A stretch of DNA of 41,763 nucleotides from positions 1 to 41,763 of the forward strand of contig JAQYBD010000073.1 of assembly GCA_029338835.1 (NCBI GenBank), given 5' to 3'. This DNA is from Selenomonadaceae bacterium (GTDB taxonomy: Bacteria; Bacillota; Negativicutes; Selenomonadales; Selenomonadaceae). The notes beneath the pieces are model-generated. The model had not been told where the DNA came from, searched no databases, and saw only the letters and a list, made by a program, of their open reading frames with translations. Position 1 is the first letter of the stretch, and each line of letters opens with the position of its first letter. Made by a program: the position numbers and the translations under genes. Positions 6,750 through 15,196 of the stretch are shown one piece after another.

Positions 6750-7868
6750 TTACGATGTCATGAAGTACTGGACGATGAAGTAGAAGACCGGCCAAAACGC
6801 GGCGAGTGCAATAGCTGGATAAAGCCAGGACTTGCGCTTGTCAATGGGCAGGCTGCCGACGAATTTCCCAGTCTGACCATTCATCATGAACGTATACGGC
6901 TTGTCTTCATAACGCGTCGTCAAGATCCAGACGGGCATCATCGCATAGGAAATCTCTGCACGCTCGCGCAGGAAGGACGGCTCACCATCGACGGAGCAGC
7001 GGTCATATCCCTTGACGGTCTTCTGCAGTGCATCGACAGCCGTCGCACGCATGCGCGCATCGGCTCGCGGAATGCTCGCCTCTGCATCAACGTCGTATTT
7101 ATCGGCTAAATGTCCCGTAAGATACGCCGCCGAGAACGGGATGAGTTCCCCATAATCGAAGGGCTCAATGCTGTCCATATAGGCATCATCCATGCGCTCA
7201 CTGCCATCGACAGGAATCCGCACAAAATGCATGGAACCGGCTCGTTCACATTGATAGACACTCGTCTCCGTGATGATCTCTGTTTCCGTTTCGTGGCGCA
7301 CATCATTTTCTGCGCGGAAATTGGCCCGTGAAAACACATCGGCATCAAAGAGCCAGAACGGCACGTACATCGCCTGGATGTCCTTCATGCGATTGCCGCC
7401 GGCAAAGCCATCAGGCAGGAGGTATTTCCCCTTGTAGAACTCCTGCAGGGCCGCCTGTGCGTCTTTCTTTGTCTTCTTGTAGGGGATGATGAAGTCGGGC
7501 TTCATCATCCCGTCGAATTTGGCCGGCATCATGTTCGGGCTGCCACAGTAGGCACATTCGGTCGCCATCGTATTGCCATCCGAGACCAGTTCTGCCCCGC
7601 AGGAAGAACAAGTCTGCATCGTCATGGCAGCGCATTCCTCCGGCGACCACGCACTGCCCGCCTCTGCGGCCTTGAAATCGGCTTCTTTCGCTTCAGCAGC
7701 GCGCCGGGCCGCGTCCTGCTCACGGGCAAACATCTCCTCGATCGATGCCGCATCATACTCCGTACCGCAGTATTCGCAAGTGACCTTATCATGCCCCGGC
7801 AAAAAAGAGAGCGGCGCACCGCAATGGGGGCATTTGTAGCTGACAGAAGTCTCGCCCACGATACTCAC
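6750..7868 (-). CDS. Double zinc-ribbon membrane protein (YdjG-like)
   Basis: A 372-residue protein. Two zinc ribbons occupy the N-terminal third: CPHCGAPL..CEYCG (about 14-34) and CSSCGAEL..CAYCG (about 87-108), separated by an Ala/Glu-rich helical stretch. A central domain follows with KPDFIIPYKKTKKDAQAALQ, MYVPFWLFDADV and YAMMPVWILTTRYEDKPYTFMMNGQTGKFVG, and then a C-terminal transmembrane helix. The ribbons resemble TFIIB/RPB9-type ribbons, which is why such proteins are sometimes mislabelled as helicases or primases; no nucleic-acid enzyme motif is present. Bacillus YdjG has a comparable plan and is encoded beside an SPFH protein. The start follows GAAAGGAAGGTGAGTATC. The likely role is as an envelope-stress partner of the SPFH protein upstream (inference). 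Confidence 0.8.
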   Translation of the reverse strand: MSIVGETSVSYKCPHCGAPLSFLPGHDKVTCEYCGTEYDAASIEEMFAREQDAARRAAEAKEADFKAAEAGSAWSPEECAAMTMQTCSSCGAELVSDGNTMATECAYCGSPNMMPAKFDGMMKPDFIIPYKKTKKDAQAALQEFYKGKYLLPDGFAGGNRMKDIQAMYVPFWLFDADVFSRANFRAENDVRHETETEIITETSVYQCERAGSMHFVRIPVDGSERMDDAYMDSIEPFDYGELIPFSAAYLTGHLADKYDVDAEASIPRADARMRATAVDALQKTVKGYDRCSVDGEPSFLRERAEISYAMMPVWILTTRYEDKPYTFMMNGQTGKFVGSLPIDKRKSWLYPAIALAAFWPVFYFIVQYFMTS

Positions 7869-7921
7869 CTTCCTTTCTCTGCTGCGCCATCACGCAGGGG
7901 ATAACAATCTCATGGAACGAT

Positions 7922-9283
7922 TCACTTCCTATCGCTCTCATCAAAGGGATCGCCGCACTCCGGGCAGAATTTGGGCGGATGCTTCGGGTCGCTCGGTTCC
8001 CAGCCGCACTTGTCGCAGCGGTATAGCGGCTCATTCGCCGGTTTCTTCGCGCCGCATTCCATGCAGAACTTCCCTTTGTTGACCGTACCGCAGCTGCAGG
8101 TCCAGCCCTCTGCAGCAGGTTTGGGCTGCATGTTCCCGCATTCTTCACAGAACTTGCCCGTATTGCCCGCATGGCCGCACGAACAGGTCCAGCCTGCAGC
8201 AGGTGCAGCCGCTGCCGGTGCAGGAGATGGCGGAGGTGCTGCCTGCGGCGTGGCGAGCGGATTGCCCTGCGGGACCCCGCCCTGTCCAAACGCCCCCATG
8301 GCTCCGGCGCCCATCTGGCCTGCCATGCCCATGCCCATGAAACCGAAAGCACCGCCCATGCCAGCCTCATTGGCAGCTGCCAGGCGTATGCCATCGGCTG
8401 TCGCCGTCGCCAGCCGACCAGCCCTCATATCGGGATTGCTCATGATGGCACTATCCTGGATTTCCTTGATGCGGCGTTCATCCTCTTCATCCGCCTTGAC
8501 GGACGAGACACCGAACGAGACAATCTCGATCCCGCGTTTCTTGCCCCAATCTTCCGAAAGCTCCGCCGAAAGCTCCTGGCGGATATCTTTCGTATAATTG
8601 ATGAGCTGAGTGTAACGGATTCCCTTGGCCGCAATGCGTCCAAAAGCCGGCTGCAGAGCAGTCAAAAGCTCACTCTTGAGCTGCGAATCGATTTCCGAGC
8701 GTTCATAGACCGAATCGAAATTGCTGCAGACATTCGTGTAGAACAGGATTGGATTGGCGATGCGGTAGCTGTATTCCCCGAAGCAGCGGATATTGACGTT
8801 GAGCATGTAGGGGCCGATCATCGATTCAAACTGGATTGACTGTGGCGTGCCGTATTTATTGCCCATGATCTCCTTCGTATTGAAATAATAAACGCACTGA
8901 TTTTTCGGCGCATCACCGCCGAAGGTGAAGCGTTTGGCCATATTCTTGAACACCGATTTGAGATCCTGCGAGAGATTCCCGCCGAAGACCGTCGGCTCCG
9001 TCGAGCTGTCATAAATGAATTCTCCCGGTTCCGCACAGATCTCGACGACCTTGCCCTGCTCGACAATCATCATGCACTGACCTTCGTTAACGACGATGAC
9101 GGAGCCTTTCGTGATGATATTGTCTTCGCCGGACGTATTGGAACTCCGTCCCCGCGAACTCGTGCGTTTCTGTCCTTTGGCGGCCAGCGTATCCTTGTCG
9201 AGGCTGTCGCAATAGAAGAATTCCTTCCACTGATCGGCCATGACACCGTCAGCTGCGCCGAGTGCTGCTTTGATGAGTCCCAT
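7922..9283 (-). CDS. SPFH-domain protein with three C-terminal zinc ribbons (YdjI-like)
   Basis: A 453-residue protein. An SPFH/Band-7 core (about 55-290) contains SVIVVNEGQCMMIVEQGKV, EPGEFIYDSS and a coiled segment ending in VKADEEDERRIKEIQDSA. A Gly/Met/Pro/Ala-rich low-complexity linker follows (about 310-363). Three zinc ribbons end the protein: CSCGHAGNTGKFCEECG, CSCGTVNKGKFCMECG and CDKCGWEP..PPKFCPECG. This is the 'SPFH domain / virion core protein' family represented by B. subtilis YdjI, which acts with PspA-type envelope stress proteins; no PspA gene is present here. The N-terminus (MGLIKAALGAADGVMADQWKEFF) is typical. AAAGGAGGGGTATT precedes the ATG. It heads the operon running down to 4206. 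Confidence 0.88.
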   Translation of the reverse strand: MGLIKAALGAADGVMADQWKEFFYCDSLDKDTLAAKGQKRTSSRGRSSNTSGEDNIITKGSVIVVNEGQCMMIVEQGKVVEICAEPGEFIYDSSTEPTVFGGNLSQDLKSVFKNMAKRFTFGGDAPKNQCVYYFNTKEIMGNKYGTPQSIQFESMIGPYMLNVNIRCFGEYSYRIANPILFYTNVCSNFDSVYERSEIDSQLKSELLTALQPAFGRIAAKGIRYTQLINYTKDIRQELSAELSEDWGKKRGIEIVSFGVSSVKADEEDERRIKEIQDSAIMSNPDMRAGRLATATADGIRLAAANEAGMGGAFGFMGMGMAGQMGAGAMGAFGQGGVPQGNPLATPQAAPPPSPAPAAAAPAAGWTCSCGHAGNTGKFCEECGNMQPKPAAEGWTCSCGTVNKGKFCMECGAKKPANEPLYRCDKCGWEPSDPKHPPKFCPECGDPFDESDRK

Positions 9284-9308
9284 AATACCCCTCCTTTATC
9301 CTGCACAG

Positions 9309-9339
9309 TGATGTTGAAAGGCTCATCGCCTTTCCATCA
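9309..9339 (-). promoter_or_regulatory. Leader hairpin before the SPFH operon
   Basis: Stem TGATG...CATCA (9309-9313/9335-9339) around AAAGGC/GCCTTT (9317-9322/9328-9333) in the 5' leader of the SPFH gene. A -10-like TATACT lies about 25 bases further upstream on the minus strand. Its function is unknown; it has no T-run, so it is not a simple terminator. Confidence 0.35.
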
Positions 9340-9411
9340 CTACGATTCCTTTTCATCATCAGTATACCGCAGCCAATGAGGACACCGTACTGTGCATAAG
9401 GACAGGTAGGC

Positions 9412-9439
9412 AAAAAAAAGAAGCCGATTGCTCAGCTTC
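9412..9439 (-). terminator. Terminator after the histidine kinase operon
   Basis: On the minus strand GAAGC (9435-9439) and GCTTC (9420-9424) pair around a 10-base loop and are followed by eight T residues (9412-9419). It lies 35 bases after the kinase stop codon. Confidence 0.75.
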
Positions 9440-9473
9440 CAAAGTGTCCCCTGCATAATGATCTGCCTGTATG

Positions 9474-10829
9474 TCAAAGATTTTGCCGCCGCCCCATAGA
9501 GACTTCCACCGTGAAAGACGGACTCGCGCTGATCAGCAGGCGTGCCCCCATCGTTTTCGCACGCCGGGCTATGGCGGAAAGACCGCCGCCCATGTGAAAA
9601 TCAGGCGAGGCGCCACAACCATTGTCAGAGATCCGGATCCTCTGTTCATCCATCGTCACCGCGATGGTATCCGCATGTCCATGACAGATGGCATTTGTCG
9701 CCGCTTCGCGCAGGATTTCCACAAAGGAGAGTGCTATGGCACGCTGCTGCGGCAGCTGCCCGTCAACCTGTACCTGTATGCCGAACGTCTCATAAGCCCG
9801 GATGAGTTCGTCCAAGAGACCTTGCGGTGATTCCTCCCCTGTCCAAAGTTCTTCCAGCATCCGGTCCACCGTGGGGATGAGCCGGACTGCCTCCAGAGGA
9901 TCCGGTGCCGTCAGCAAACGCTGCAGCATGCTGATGCGGCTGCCCATGATGTCGTGTACGCGGACGCGCACCTTCTCCAGCGTCTTGCGGCGTTCCTGCT
10001 CAACGGCATGCTGCAGCAGGCGCTTCGTCTCCTCCACTTGCTCGGCGAGCAGGTGATTCTTCTTTTCAAGTTCCCGCGTGACGTGATCGAGTTCTGTCAC
10101 GTTCGAGGCCGTAATCTCAAAAGCGCCCCCTCTTTGCCCCGGCATCTCCTTGCGCTGCAGCAGCCAGGCACTGTGCAGGAAGCGGAAAAGCAGCGTCTGA
10201 TTCTCTTTCTTATAGACATGATGCCCTTCTTCCGCCAAGGCTTCAAGATGGTGCCAGAAGCTTTCCGCATTGCGATAATGCATGCCTGCAACGCCCTCCA
10301 TGAATTCAAGCATGCAGAGATTGGCCAGGATGATATGTCCATCCCGCTGCGCAAAGAGGATGCCCTCCGGCAGCATATCAAGGCCCTCGTGGATCCACTC
10401 GTGTTCTTCCGGATGCGCACGGTACAGGAAAATCCCCATGCGCACCAGCAGCAGCAAGACAGCCAGGAGGAGGCACCAGGGGAAAAATCCGGGCCACGTA
10501 CTGGCAGCCATCAGGAAAGCAGCGCTTGAGAGCAGCAAAGAGCGCCAGATATCATGCCGCAGGCAGACGGCCATGATAGCGGCGATAACAGCAGGCAAGA
10601 GCTGCCAGCCATCCCGGAAAAACAGCCCGGTATCATAGGTGAAAGCCATGCGTATCCTGACGCATTGAAACAAGATGGCACAGGCGAGCAGCAGGGCAGC
10701 TGCCTCGCCCCAGACTGCTGCGCGATCCCGCCCCCGGCGCACATACGAAGCGCGCAAAGCATACGCTGTACCGATGACGGTGAAAAAATCAAGTACCAGA
10801 CAGCCTATGATGACAAGATACTCCATCAT
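9474..10829 (-). CDS. Sensor histidine kinase
   Basis: A 451-residue membrane kinase. The N-terminal 150 residues contain several transmembrane helices, followed by a PAS-like region (ILFAQRDGHIILANLCMLEFM) and a coiled linker (TRELEKKNHLLAEQVEETKRLL). The dimerisation/phosphorylation helix contains RVRVHDIMGSRISMLQRLL, where His is the probable phosphate acceptor. The ATPase domain has an N box (EILREAATNAICHG), G1 (DNGCG) and G2 (GGGLSAIARRA). The short ATPase domain and partner type fit the NarL-linked HisKA_3-like kinases. ATG at 10829 overlaps the TGA of the upstream sensor gene by four bases, so the two are translationally coupled; longer readings from 10937 lie inside that gene. The likely partner regulator is encoded at 13666-14328. 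Confidence 0.85.
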   Translation of the reverse strand: MMEYLVIIGCLVLDFFTVIGTAYALRASYVRRGRDRAAVWGEAAALLLACAILFQCVRIRMAFTYDTGLFFRDGWQLLPAVIAAIMAVCLRHDIWRSLLLSSAAFLMAASTWPGFFPWCLLLAVLLLLVRMGIFLYRAHPEEHEWIHEGLDMLPEGILFAQRDGHIILANLCMLEFMEGVAGMHYRNAESFWHHLEALAEEGHHVYKKENQTLLFRFLHSAWLLQRKEMPGQRGGAFEITASNVTELDHVTRELEKKNHLLAEQVEETKRLLQHAVEQERRKTLEKVRVRVHDIMGSRISMLQRLLTAPDPLEAVRLIPTVDRMLEELWTGEESPQGLLDELIRAYETFGIQVQVDGQLPQQRAIALSFVEILREAATNAICHGHADTIAVTMDEQRIRISDNGCGASPDFHMGGGLSAIARRAKTMGARLLISASPSFTVEVSMGRRQNL

Positions 10830-12364
10830 CGCTCTCCCTCCTCCTGCCGCAAGACGCAAGCAATGGACAGCGCAAAGCCGAGGTCTTTGCAAGTAAAGCG
10901 GCTGTCCATATGATCCTGCAGCCATCTCTGCTGCCACCTGCCGAGCCAGGGAACATCCCCCTCCAGCAGGAACGTCACGCGTGCCGCGGCCATGGTCACA
11001 TGGACCGTCATCGCTGCCCGTTCATGCACGGCTTCTGCCAGGAACGAAGTCAAAGAGTCGAATGCTGTCAAAGCGGTCTGTGCCGGTGTCGCTTGTGGCA
11101 GCTGCCAGGATATGGCCACATGCAGCTGGAGTTTACGCGCAGCCTCACAAAGTTCGGAAGCAGCCATTTCCAATTCATCGAGTGCAATCGTTCCGTTTTC
11201 TTCACTCTTCAAAAAAAGCACACAACGCTTCTTGGTATATGTCGCCAAGAGATTGAGGTCACGGACGGCCTGCTCCCGTTCATTTCCGTGCGACTGCAGG
11301 ATCCTGGTGCGGAACTTGCGGAAATACGGGCGCAAGGAGTCGAGAATCCCTTCTACTTCCCGGTGCAGGTGATTCTGCGTTTCAGCTGCTACCTGCTTCC
11401 TTTGCCTGTTGGCAGCCCGCTTCAAGTACAGACGGCGACGCTGCAGCGCACGATTCGCCTGTGCCAGCGAGCGCTGCTGCTCATGGAGCATATGCATATC
11501 TTCATACCAGATCAGGGTACTGCCACCGGATAATCTCATCCTGGAAATACGATATTCCTTCATTTGACCGCCGAGATCCGGCACAGCCCTGGATGACAGC
11601 CGGATCTTGCCGGATGGATCCGTCAGCCTGAGGCCCAAAGAGGCCTGGCGGAAAAATCCTTCATATTCATGATTCGATAAGATGAGCCCCGTGCGCAGGC
11701 ACAACTCCAGGAAAAGAAGGAAAAAAACGGTCGTGGTAAAGGTGACATCGATGCGCAGTACCGGAGAGATATTGTAGAACACCGTGTACAGGAGGAATAC
11801 CAAATAGAGCAGGAAAGGCAGGATCATCCGCAGACGCCAGCTCTGCTGCAGGCCTGCTTTGATCCAAAAAATCGCCAAAGACGCAAAAACTTCCAGGAAC
11901 CAGATGACCCAGTAGGCATAGGCCCCCCATTCGAGTTGTTCCTCCCAAAGCTCCCCCTCGCGCTCCGGAAGAAACGAAAAGAACTGCTCATGCCAATCGT
12001 TCGTGAGAATACAAAAAGCCAGGAAAAGATTCATGAGCAGCAGCAACAGCAGATGGCGCGGCAATTTCTGTACCGCGGCATCTGCGTCTGCGACATGGGC
12101 AATCCAGAGCAGTGCGACCGGCAGTGCCGCCCGGAACACATAATAAAGATACCAGAACGCATGCTCCGGTGAAGCATCTGCCACTGGTTCAAACATATAT
12201 TTCATCAGGCGCACCAGCTGCCACATGAGCAGAGCTGCAATCAGCAGGCGGATGGCCCGGCGCCCGCCGCGATACAGCAGACGCGCCCGCAGCGATTCCC
12301 CCCAGAGTACTGTAACGGCGGGGATCAGCGCATAAGCAAGGTAACGCAGCAAAGAGAGTCCCAT
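10826..12364 (-). CDS. 7TM sensor protein with degenerate kinase domain
   Basis: A 512-residue protein with about seven transmembrane helices in the first 240 residues, then a PAS-like stretch (SLGLRLTDPSGKIRLSSRAV) and a basic coiled region (RALQRRRLYLKRAANRQRKQ). A helix with NHLHREVEGILDSL follows, in the place of a kinase H-box. The C-terminal 150 residues occupy the position of the ATPase domain but I cannot find the N-box asparagine or the Gly-rich G1/G2 loops; DSLTSFLAEAVHERAAMTVHV is where an N box would be. It is therefore probably a non-catalytic sensor or a regulator of the coupled kinase downstream (inference). I prefer ATG at 12364 (GGAAGTGG upstream) over that at 12382, which lacks a ribosome site. 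Confidence 0.75.
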   Translation of the reverse strand: MGLSLLRYLAYALIPAVTVLWGESLRARLLYRGGRRAIRLLIAALLMWQLVRLMKYMFEPVADASPEHAFWYLYYVFRAALPVALLWIAHVADADAAVQKLPRHLLLLLLMNLFLAFCILTNDWHEQFFSFLPEREGELWEEQLEWGAYAYWVIWFLEVFASLAIFWIKAGLQQSWRLRMILPFLLYLVFLLYTVFYNISPVLRIDVTFTTTVFFLLFLELCLRTGLILSNHEYEGFFRQASLGLRLTDPSGKIRLSSRAVPDLGGQMKEYRISRMRLSGGSTLIWYEDMHMLHEQQRSLAQANRALQRRRLYLKRAANRQRKQVAAETQNHLHREVEGILDSLRPYFRKFRTRILQSHGNEREQAVRDLNLLATYTKKRCVLFLKSEENGTIALDELEMAASELCEAARKLQLHVAISWQLPQATPAQTALTAFDSLTSFLAEAVHERAAMTVHVTMAAARVTFLLEGDVPWLGRWQQRWLQDHMDSRFTCKDLGFALSIACVLRQEEGER

Positions 12365-12382
12365 GGATCCACTTCCATTCAC

Positions 12383-12411
12383 TTGTGTTTTCTTTTATCA
12401 TTTCTTATAAT
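12383..12411 (+). promoter_or_regulatory. Probable promoter of the porin-like gene
   Basis: -35 TTGTGT (12383-12388) and -10 TATAAT (12406-12411) are 17 bases apart, in the AT-rich interval between the divergent sensor and porin genes. It would give a leader of about 65 bases before the ATG at 12484. Confidence 0.5.
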
Positions 12412-12483
12412 ATGAAAAAGGGATTAAAAATAAAATCGAACAAGATTCATGACGACCAAAAAGAATAGAAACGGAGCGATTCC

Positions 12484-13665
12484 ATGCACATTGTTATGCT
12501 AAAGAAACGTATGCTCTTAAATTTCCTCTCCCTGCTCCTCATGCCGGCACTCCCCGTCGCGGCCGCGGAAACCACGGGGGATTTTCCCGCAGCAGAGGTA
12601 CATGAAGACGATGTACAGGCTCATCTCAAGGCCGAAGAAAAACACGAGGATATCCGCTACCCGCGTCTCACGCTGCACGGCGACTACCGTTTTCTCTACG
12701 GCAAGGGACGGTTCAACGCCGAAACGCCCGATTGGCGGACAGGCAAGTCCCCTCGCATCGATCAGTCCGTCTTCCGTGCCGAACGCCGTCTGCGCCTGTT
12801 CCCTTTCATTGAGACGAGCAAAGAGACCAGCATCCGCACGATGCTCGAGGATAAGCGCGACAGCAAGGATGAAACGCGCAACCGGCATCTGACGCTCTCC
12901 CGACTCTATCTGCAGCATGAGAATCCCCACACCAAACTCGAAGCCGGCCGTTTCAATTACTATCTCATGGATGGCAACATCATCGATAAGCGGATAGACG
13001 GGCTGCGCTTCCGCACGGGTGGTGAGGACTGGCCGCACGGCAGTCTGACTGTTTTTGCCGGCCGCACGACGGGAACCGCCTCGTCTCAGAAAGATGGATT
13101 CTCACTGCTCTGGAAGAAACGGACCGGCAAGCTCGGCTTCCATACGGCCTACCTGGACTTCCGCCAGCGTGAAAAACTGCCAAAGAGTTACCCGCAGCTC
13201 CGTCAGCTGGGCCTGACGGCTGGACGCGCCGGCCATGGCTATGACCACCAGCGCATCTTCTCTGCGGCCATCAGGTATCATCCGCGGGAAGACTGGACCT
13301 TGGGACTCGAACTCCTGCAGGCCCAGGGCCGCCATGAAGCAGACGATTACCGGGAAAATGAACGCGGCTTCGTCGCCTGCCTGCAGTATGGCCAGCTCGA
13401 CGAAAAAGAGGCCGGGAGTTTTTCCAGCTGGATCCGCTATTACGACCAGCCATCTGCCTCAGTACTCTGGCACACGATGGATGCCGACGCCGGCTTTTTT
13501 CGCCGTCAGGGCTTTCGCGGCCTCGGTGTACGCACGGACTACGTCATCACGCCCGGCCTTTCCTGTGCCATCGAAGGCTTCCGGCTCGAAAACCGCAAGG
13601 AAAGCACACTGCTCAGCCATATGCATCAGTACGTCCTCGGCACGAGCATCACGGCCTATTTCTGA
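12484..13665 (+). CDS. Outer-membrane porin-like beta-barrel protein
   Basis: A 393-residue protein with a signal peptide (LLNFLSLLLMPALPVAAAE) and a body of alternating amphipathic strands: RLTLHGDYRFLYGKGRF, VFRAERRLRLFPFIET, KLEAGRFNYYL, GSLTVFAGRTTG and GLGVRTDYVITPGLSCAIEGFRLENR. The chain ends in aromatic Phe (SITAYF), the classic C-terminal signal for outer-membrane insertion. This supports a diderm host. There is no SLH domain, so it is not the usual Negativicute Omp/SLH tether. The substrate is unknown. It is flanked by two-component genes on the opposite strand, and its stop codon directly abuts that of the response regulator (TGATCA). GGAGCG lies seven bases before the start; regulation by the neighbouring sensors is plausible but unproven. 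Confidence 0.75.
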   Translation: MHIVMLKKRMLLNFLSLLLMPALPVAAAETTGDFPAAEVHEDDVQAHLKAEEKHEDIRYPRLTLHGDYRFLYGKGRFNAETPDWRTGKSPRIDQSVFRAERRLRLFPFIETSKETSIRTMLEDKRDSKDETRNRHLTLSRLYLQHENPHTKLEAGRFNYYLMDGNIIDKRIDGLRFRTGGEDWPHGSLTVFAGRTTGTASSQKDGFSLLWKKRTGKLGFHTAYLDFRQREKLPKSYPQLRQLGLTAGRAGHGYDHQRIFSAAIRYHPREDWTLGLELLQAQGRHEADDYRENERGFVACLQYGQLDEKEAGSFSSWIRYYDQPSASVLWHTMDADAGFFRRQGFRGLGVRTDYVITPGLSCAIEGFRLENRKESTLLSHMHQYVLGTSITAYF

Positions 13666-14328
13666 TCAGGGAGCCAGGGTGTCGTTGCCTTCGCGCTCGC
13701 GTTCTTTCTGTGCCTCCATGCTCGTCAGGCCTTTCTCGGCCGCTTCCACAGCCAGTCCGACAATGCTCTTATAGCCTGTTTTGGCAAGCATATTGCCAAT
13801 GTGAAAGCCAACAGTGCGTTTTGAGATATCCAGACGTTCTGCGATTTCTTCGCGCGACATGCTGCGGCAGATGAGCTGCAGGATCTCCAGCTCGCGTTCC
13901 GTCAGATTGGCTTCTGACGCGCCAAAGGTATCCCGTCCCTGGATCTGCGGGAAAATGTGTTCCCCGGCCATCGTCCGGCGGATACAAGCAAGGAACGCAT
14001 CACCGGATGCCTCCTTGTAGATGAAGCTGTCCGCCCCGGCATCCTTGGCCCAGCCGATAAAGGCCAGTTCTGACATGCCTGTCATCATGACGACACGCAG
14101 CTGCGGGAAGCGCTCTTTGAGCCTGCGGCAGATGCGTATGCCGCTCGTGCGGCTCTCCATGCAGATATCCATGAGTACAAGATCCGGGCGGTATCGCCGA
14201 CAGGCTTCTTCTGCGAGTTCTGCCAAGGCACATGTCGCACATACCGTGATATCCGATGCCGGCTCAAAAATCTTCTTCAGCCCCTCCAGCAGGATTTTTT
14301 GATCATCTACGAGCAGGATCTCTATCAT
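13666..14328 (-). CDS. NarL/FixJ-family response regulator
   Basis: A 220-residue DNA-binding regulator. The receiver domain (1-120) shows the acidic pair Asp8-Asp9, phosphoacceptor Asp54 (VLMDICM), Thr83 (VVMMTGM) and Lys105 (SFIYKEA). The LuxR-type helix-turn-helix follows (about 157-205: LTERELEILQLI, EEIAERLDISKRTVGFHIGNML). All switch residues are intact. ATG at 14328 is set by GGGGGAG upstream; the longer frame from 14508 has no family similarity. Although separated from the kinase genes by the porin on the opposite strand, it is the only regulator nearby and of the type expected for the kinase at 9474. Its stop abuts that of the porin gene with no gap. Confidence 0.9.
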   Translation of the reverse strand: MIEILLVDDQKILLEGLKKIFEPASDITVCATCALAELAEEACRRYRPDLVLMDICMESRTSGIRICRRLKERFPQLRVVMMTGMSELAFIGWAKDAGADSFIYKEASGDAFLACIRRTMAGEHIFPQIQGRDTFGASEANLTERELEILQLICRSMSREEIAERLDISKRTVGFHIGNMLAKTGYKSIVGLAVEAAEKGLTSMEAQKEREREGNDTLAP

Positions 14329-14445
14329 CTCGCTCCCCCATTTCCTCTCAATCATTCTTATTGATATTGTATCATAGAAAGAAAAAAATAGGAATCCGAG
14401 CAGGATTTCACGCCATTCGCCGTACCGGGTGTCCAATAACGTCAA

Positions 14446-14489
14446 CAGCCCTGCCTGTGCCACCATCCGTGATGGCACAAGCAGGGCTG
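14446..14489 (-). terminator. Terminator-like hairpin after doxX
   Basis: Long stem CAGCCCTGC/GCAGGGCTG (14446-14454 and 14481-14489), one mismatch, then TGTGCCA/TGGCACA with a 10-base loop. The T-run on the minus strand is weak. It lies just after the DoxX stop codon. Confidence 0.65.
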
Positions 14490-14504
14490 CTTGCAGAGAA
14501 CCAA

Positions 14505-14963
14505 TCAAGCCGTAATGCGCACATCTTCTCTGACTTTGCCGTGCAGCAGGGCATCGAGACTGTAGCGGCCAGGGCCTGCAAAGACGGCACCGAGGTAGAA
14601 GACGCCTTCTTCAAACGGACGCGATACCTGCAGAAGCGGTGCGCCGAAAGCGAGTTCGATGGACGTTGCCATCATGAGATTGCCGACGAGGAAAAGAGCT
14701 ACCGGGCGATAGAACAAGCCGAGCAGGATGAAGAGGCCGCCAAACGTCTCCGTCAGCCCTGAGAGCAGTCCGAAGAACGTCGAGAAGATATGGATACCGA
14801 GTACGCCCATCATCGAGCCGAGGGCCGTCCAGCCATCCGGCCCGCTCAGGAGCTTCGGTACGCCGTGCCAGATGAAAGCAAGGCCGATCAGGATGCGGAA
14901 AATGAGCAGGCCGAGGTCTTTCCTGTCTGCAAGGATGTCATTGATGTACTGCAATAATTTCAT
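14505..14963 (-). CDS. DoxX-family membrane protein
   Basis: A 152-residue four-helix membrane protein of the DoxX family. Motifs are LLIFRILIGLAFIWHGVPKLL in helix 1, GLLSGLTETFGGLFILLGLFYRPVAL across helices 2-3, and NLMMATSIELAF. Homologues are subunits of quinone or thiol-oxidising systems or of unknown function, and often occur with LysR-controlled small oxidoreductases. AAGGAGAGATCCCT precedes the ATG. A strong promoter with a palindromic operator at its -10 lies directly upstream, so it is probably expressed alone and repressed under some condition. Confidence 0.85.
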   Translation of the reverse strand: MKLLQYINDILADRKDLGLLIFRILIGLAFIWHGVPKLLSGPDGWTALGSMMGVLGIHIFSTFFGLLSGLTETFGGLFILLGLFYRPVALFLVGNLMMATSIELAFGAPLLQVSRPFEEGVFYLGAVFAGPGRYSLDALLHGKVREDVRITA

Positions 14964-14988
14964 AGGGATCTCTCCTTATCTGTATTAT

Positions 14989-15049
14989 CATATTTAACAA
15001 ATATTTATTATCTGTTAAATATGATATACGAATCATGGCGTATGCACAA
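14989..15049 (-). promoter_or_regulatory. doxX promoter with palindromic operator
   Basis: Minus-strand -35 TTGTGC (15044-15049), 17-base spacer, -10 TATCAT (15021-15026). An 11-base perfect inverted repeat CATATTTAACA / TGTTAAATATG (14989-14999 and 15013-15023, 13-base gap) begins at the -10 box and covers the start of transcription. This is the placement expected of a repressor site. Confidence 0.65.
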
Positions 15050-15110
15050 GAGCGATTTTTTCATTGACTTAGTATAAATGACTTGCGTATTGCTGCCATG
15101 CAAAGAAAAA

Positions 15111-15136
15111 CAGCCCGGCAAATATTTGCCAGGCTG
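15111..15136 (-). terminator. Terminator after the alpha/beta hydrolase gene
   Basis: Minus-strand stem CAGCC-T-GGCAAA / TTTGCC-G-GGCTG with a two-base centre, followed by TTTTTC. It lies 60 bases after the hydrolase stop. Confidence 0.8.
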
Positions 15137-15196
15137 CTAGAGAAGCAATCGCTATGAAGGATAAAAGGATTCTATCGTAAGGGGGATTGTGAGGAT

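Noticed and set aside
9319..9333. The hairpin before the SPFH gene as a terminator.
   Set aside because: Short stem, no T-run, and it would lie in the leader of its own operon.
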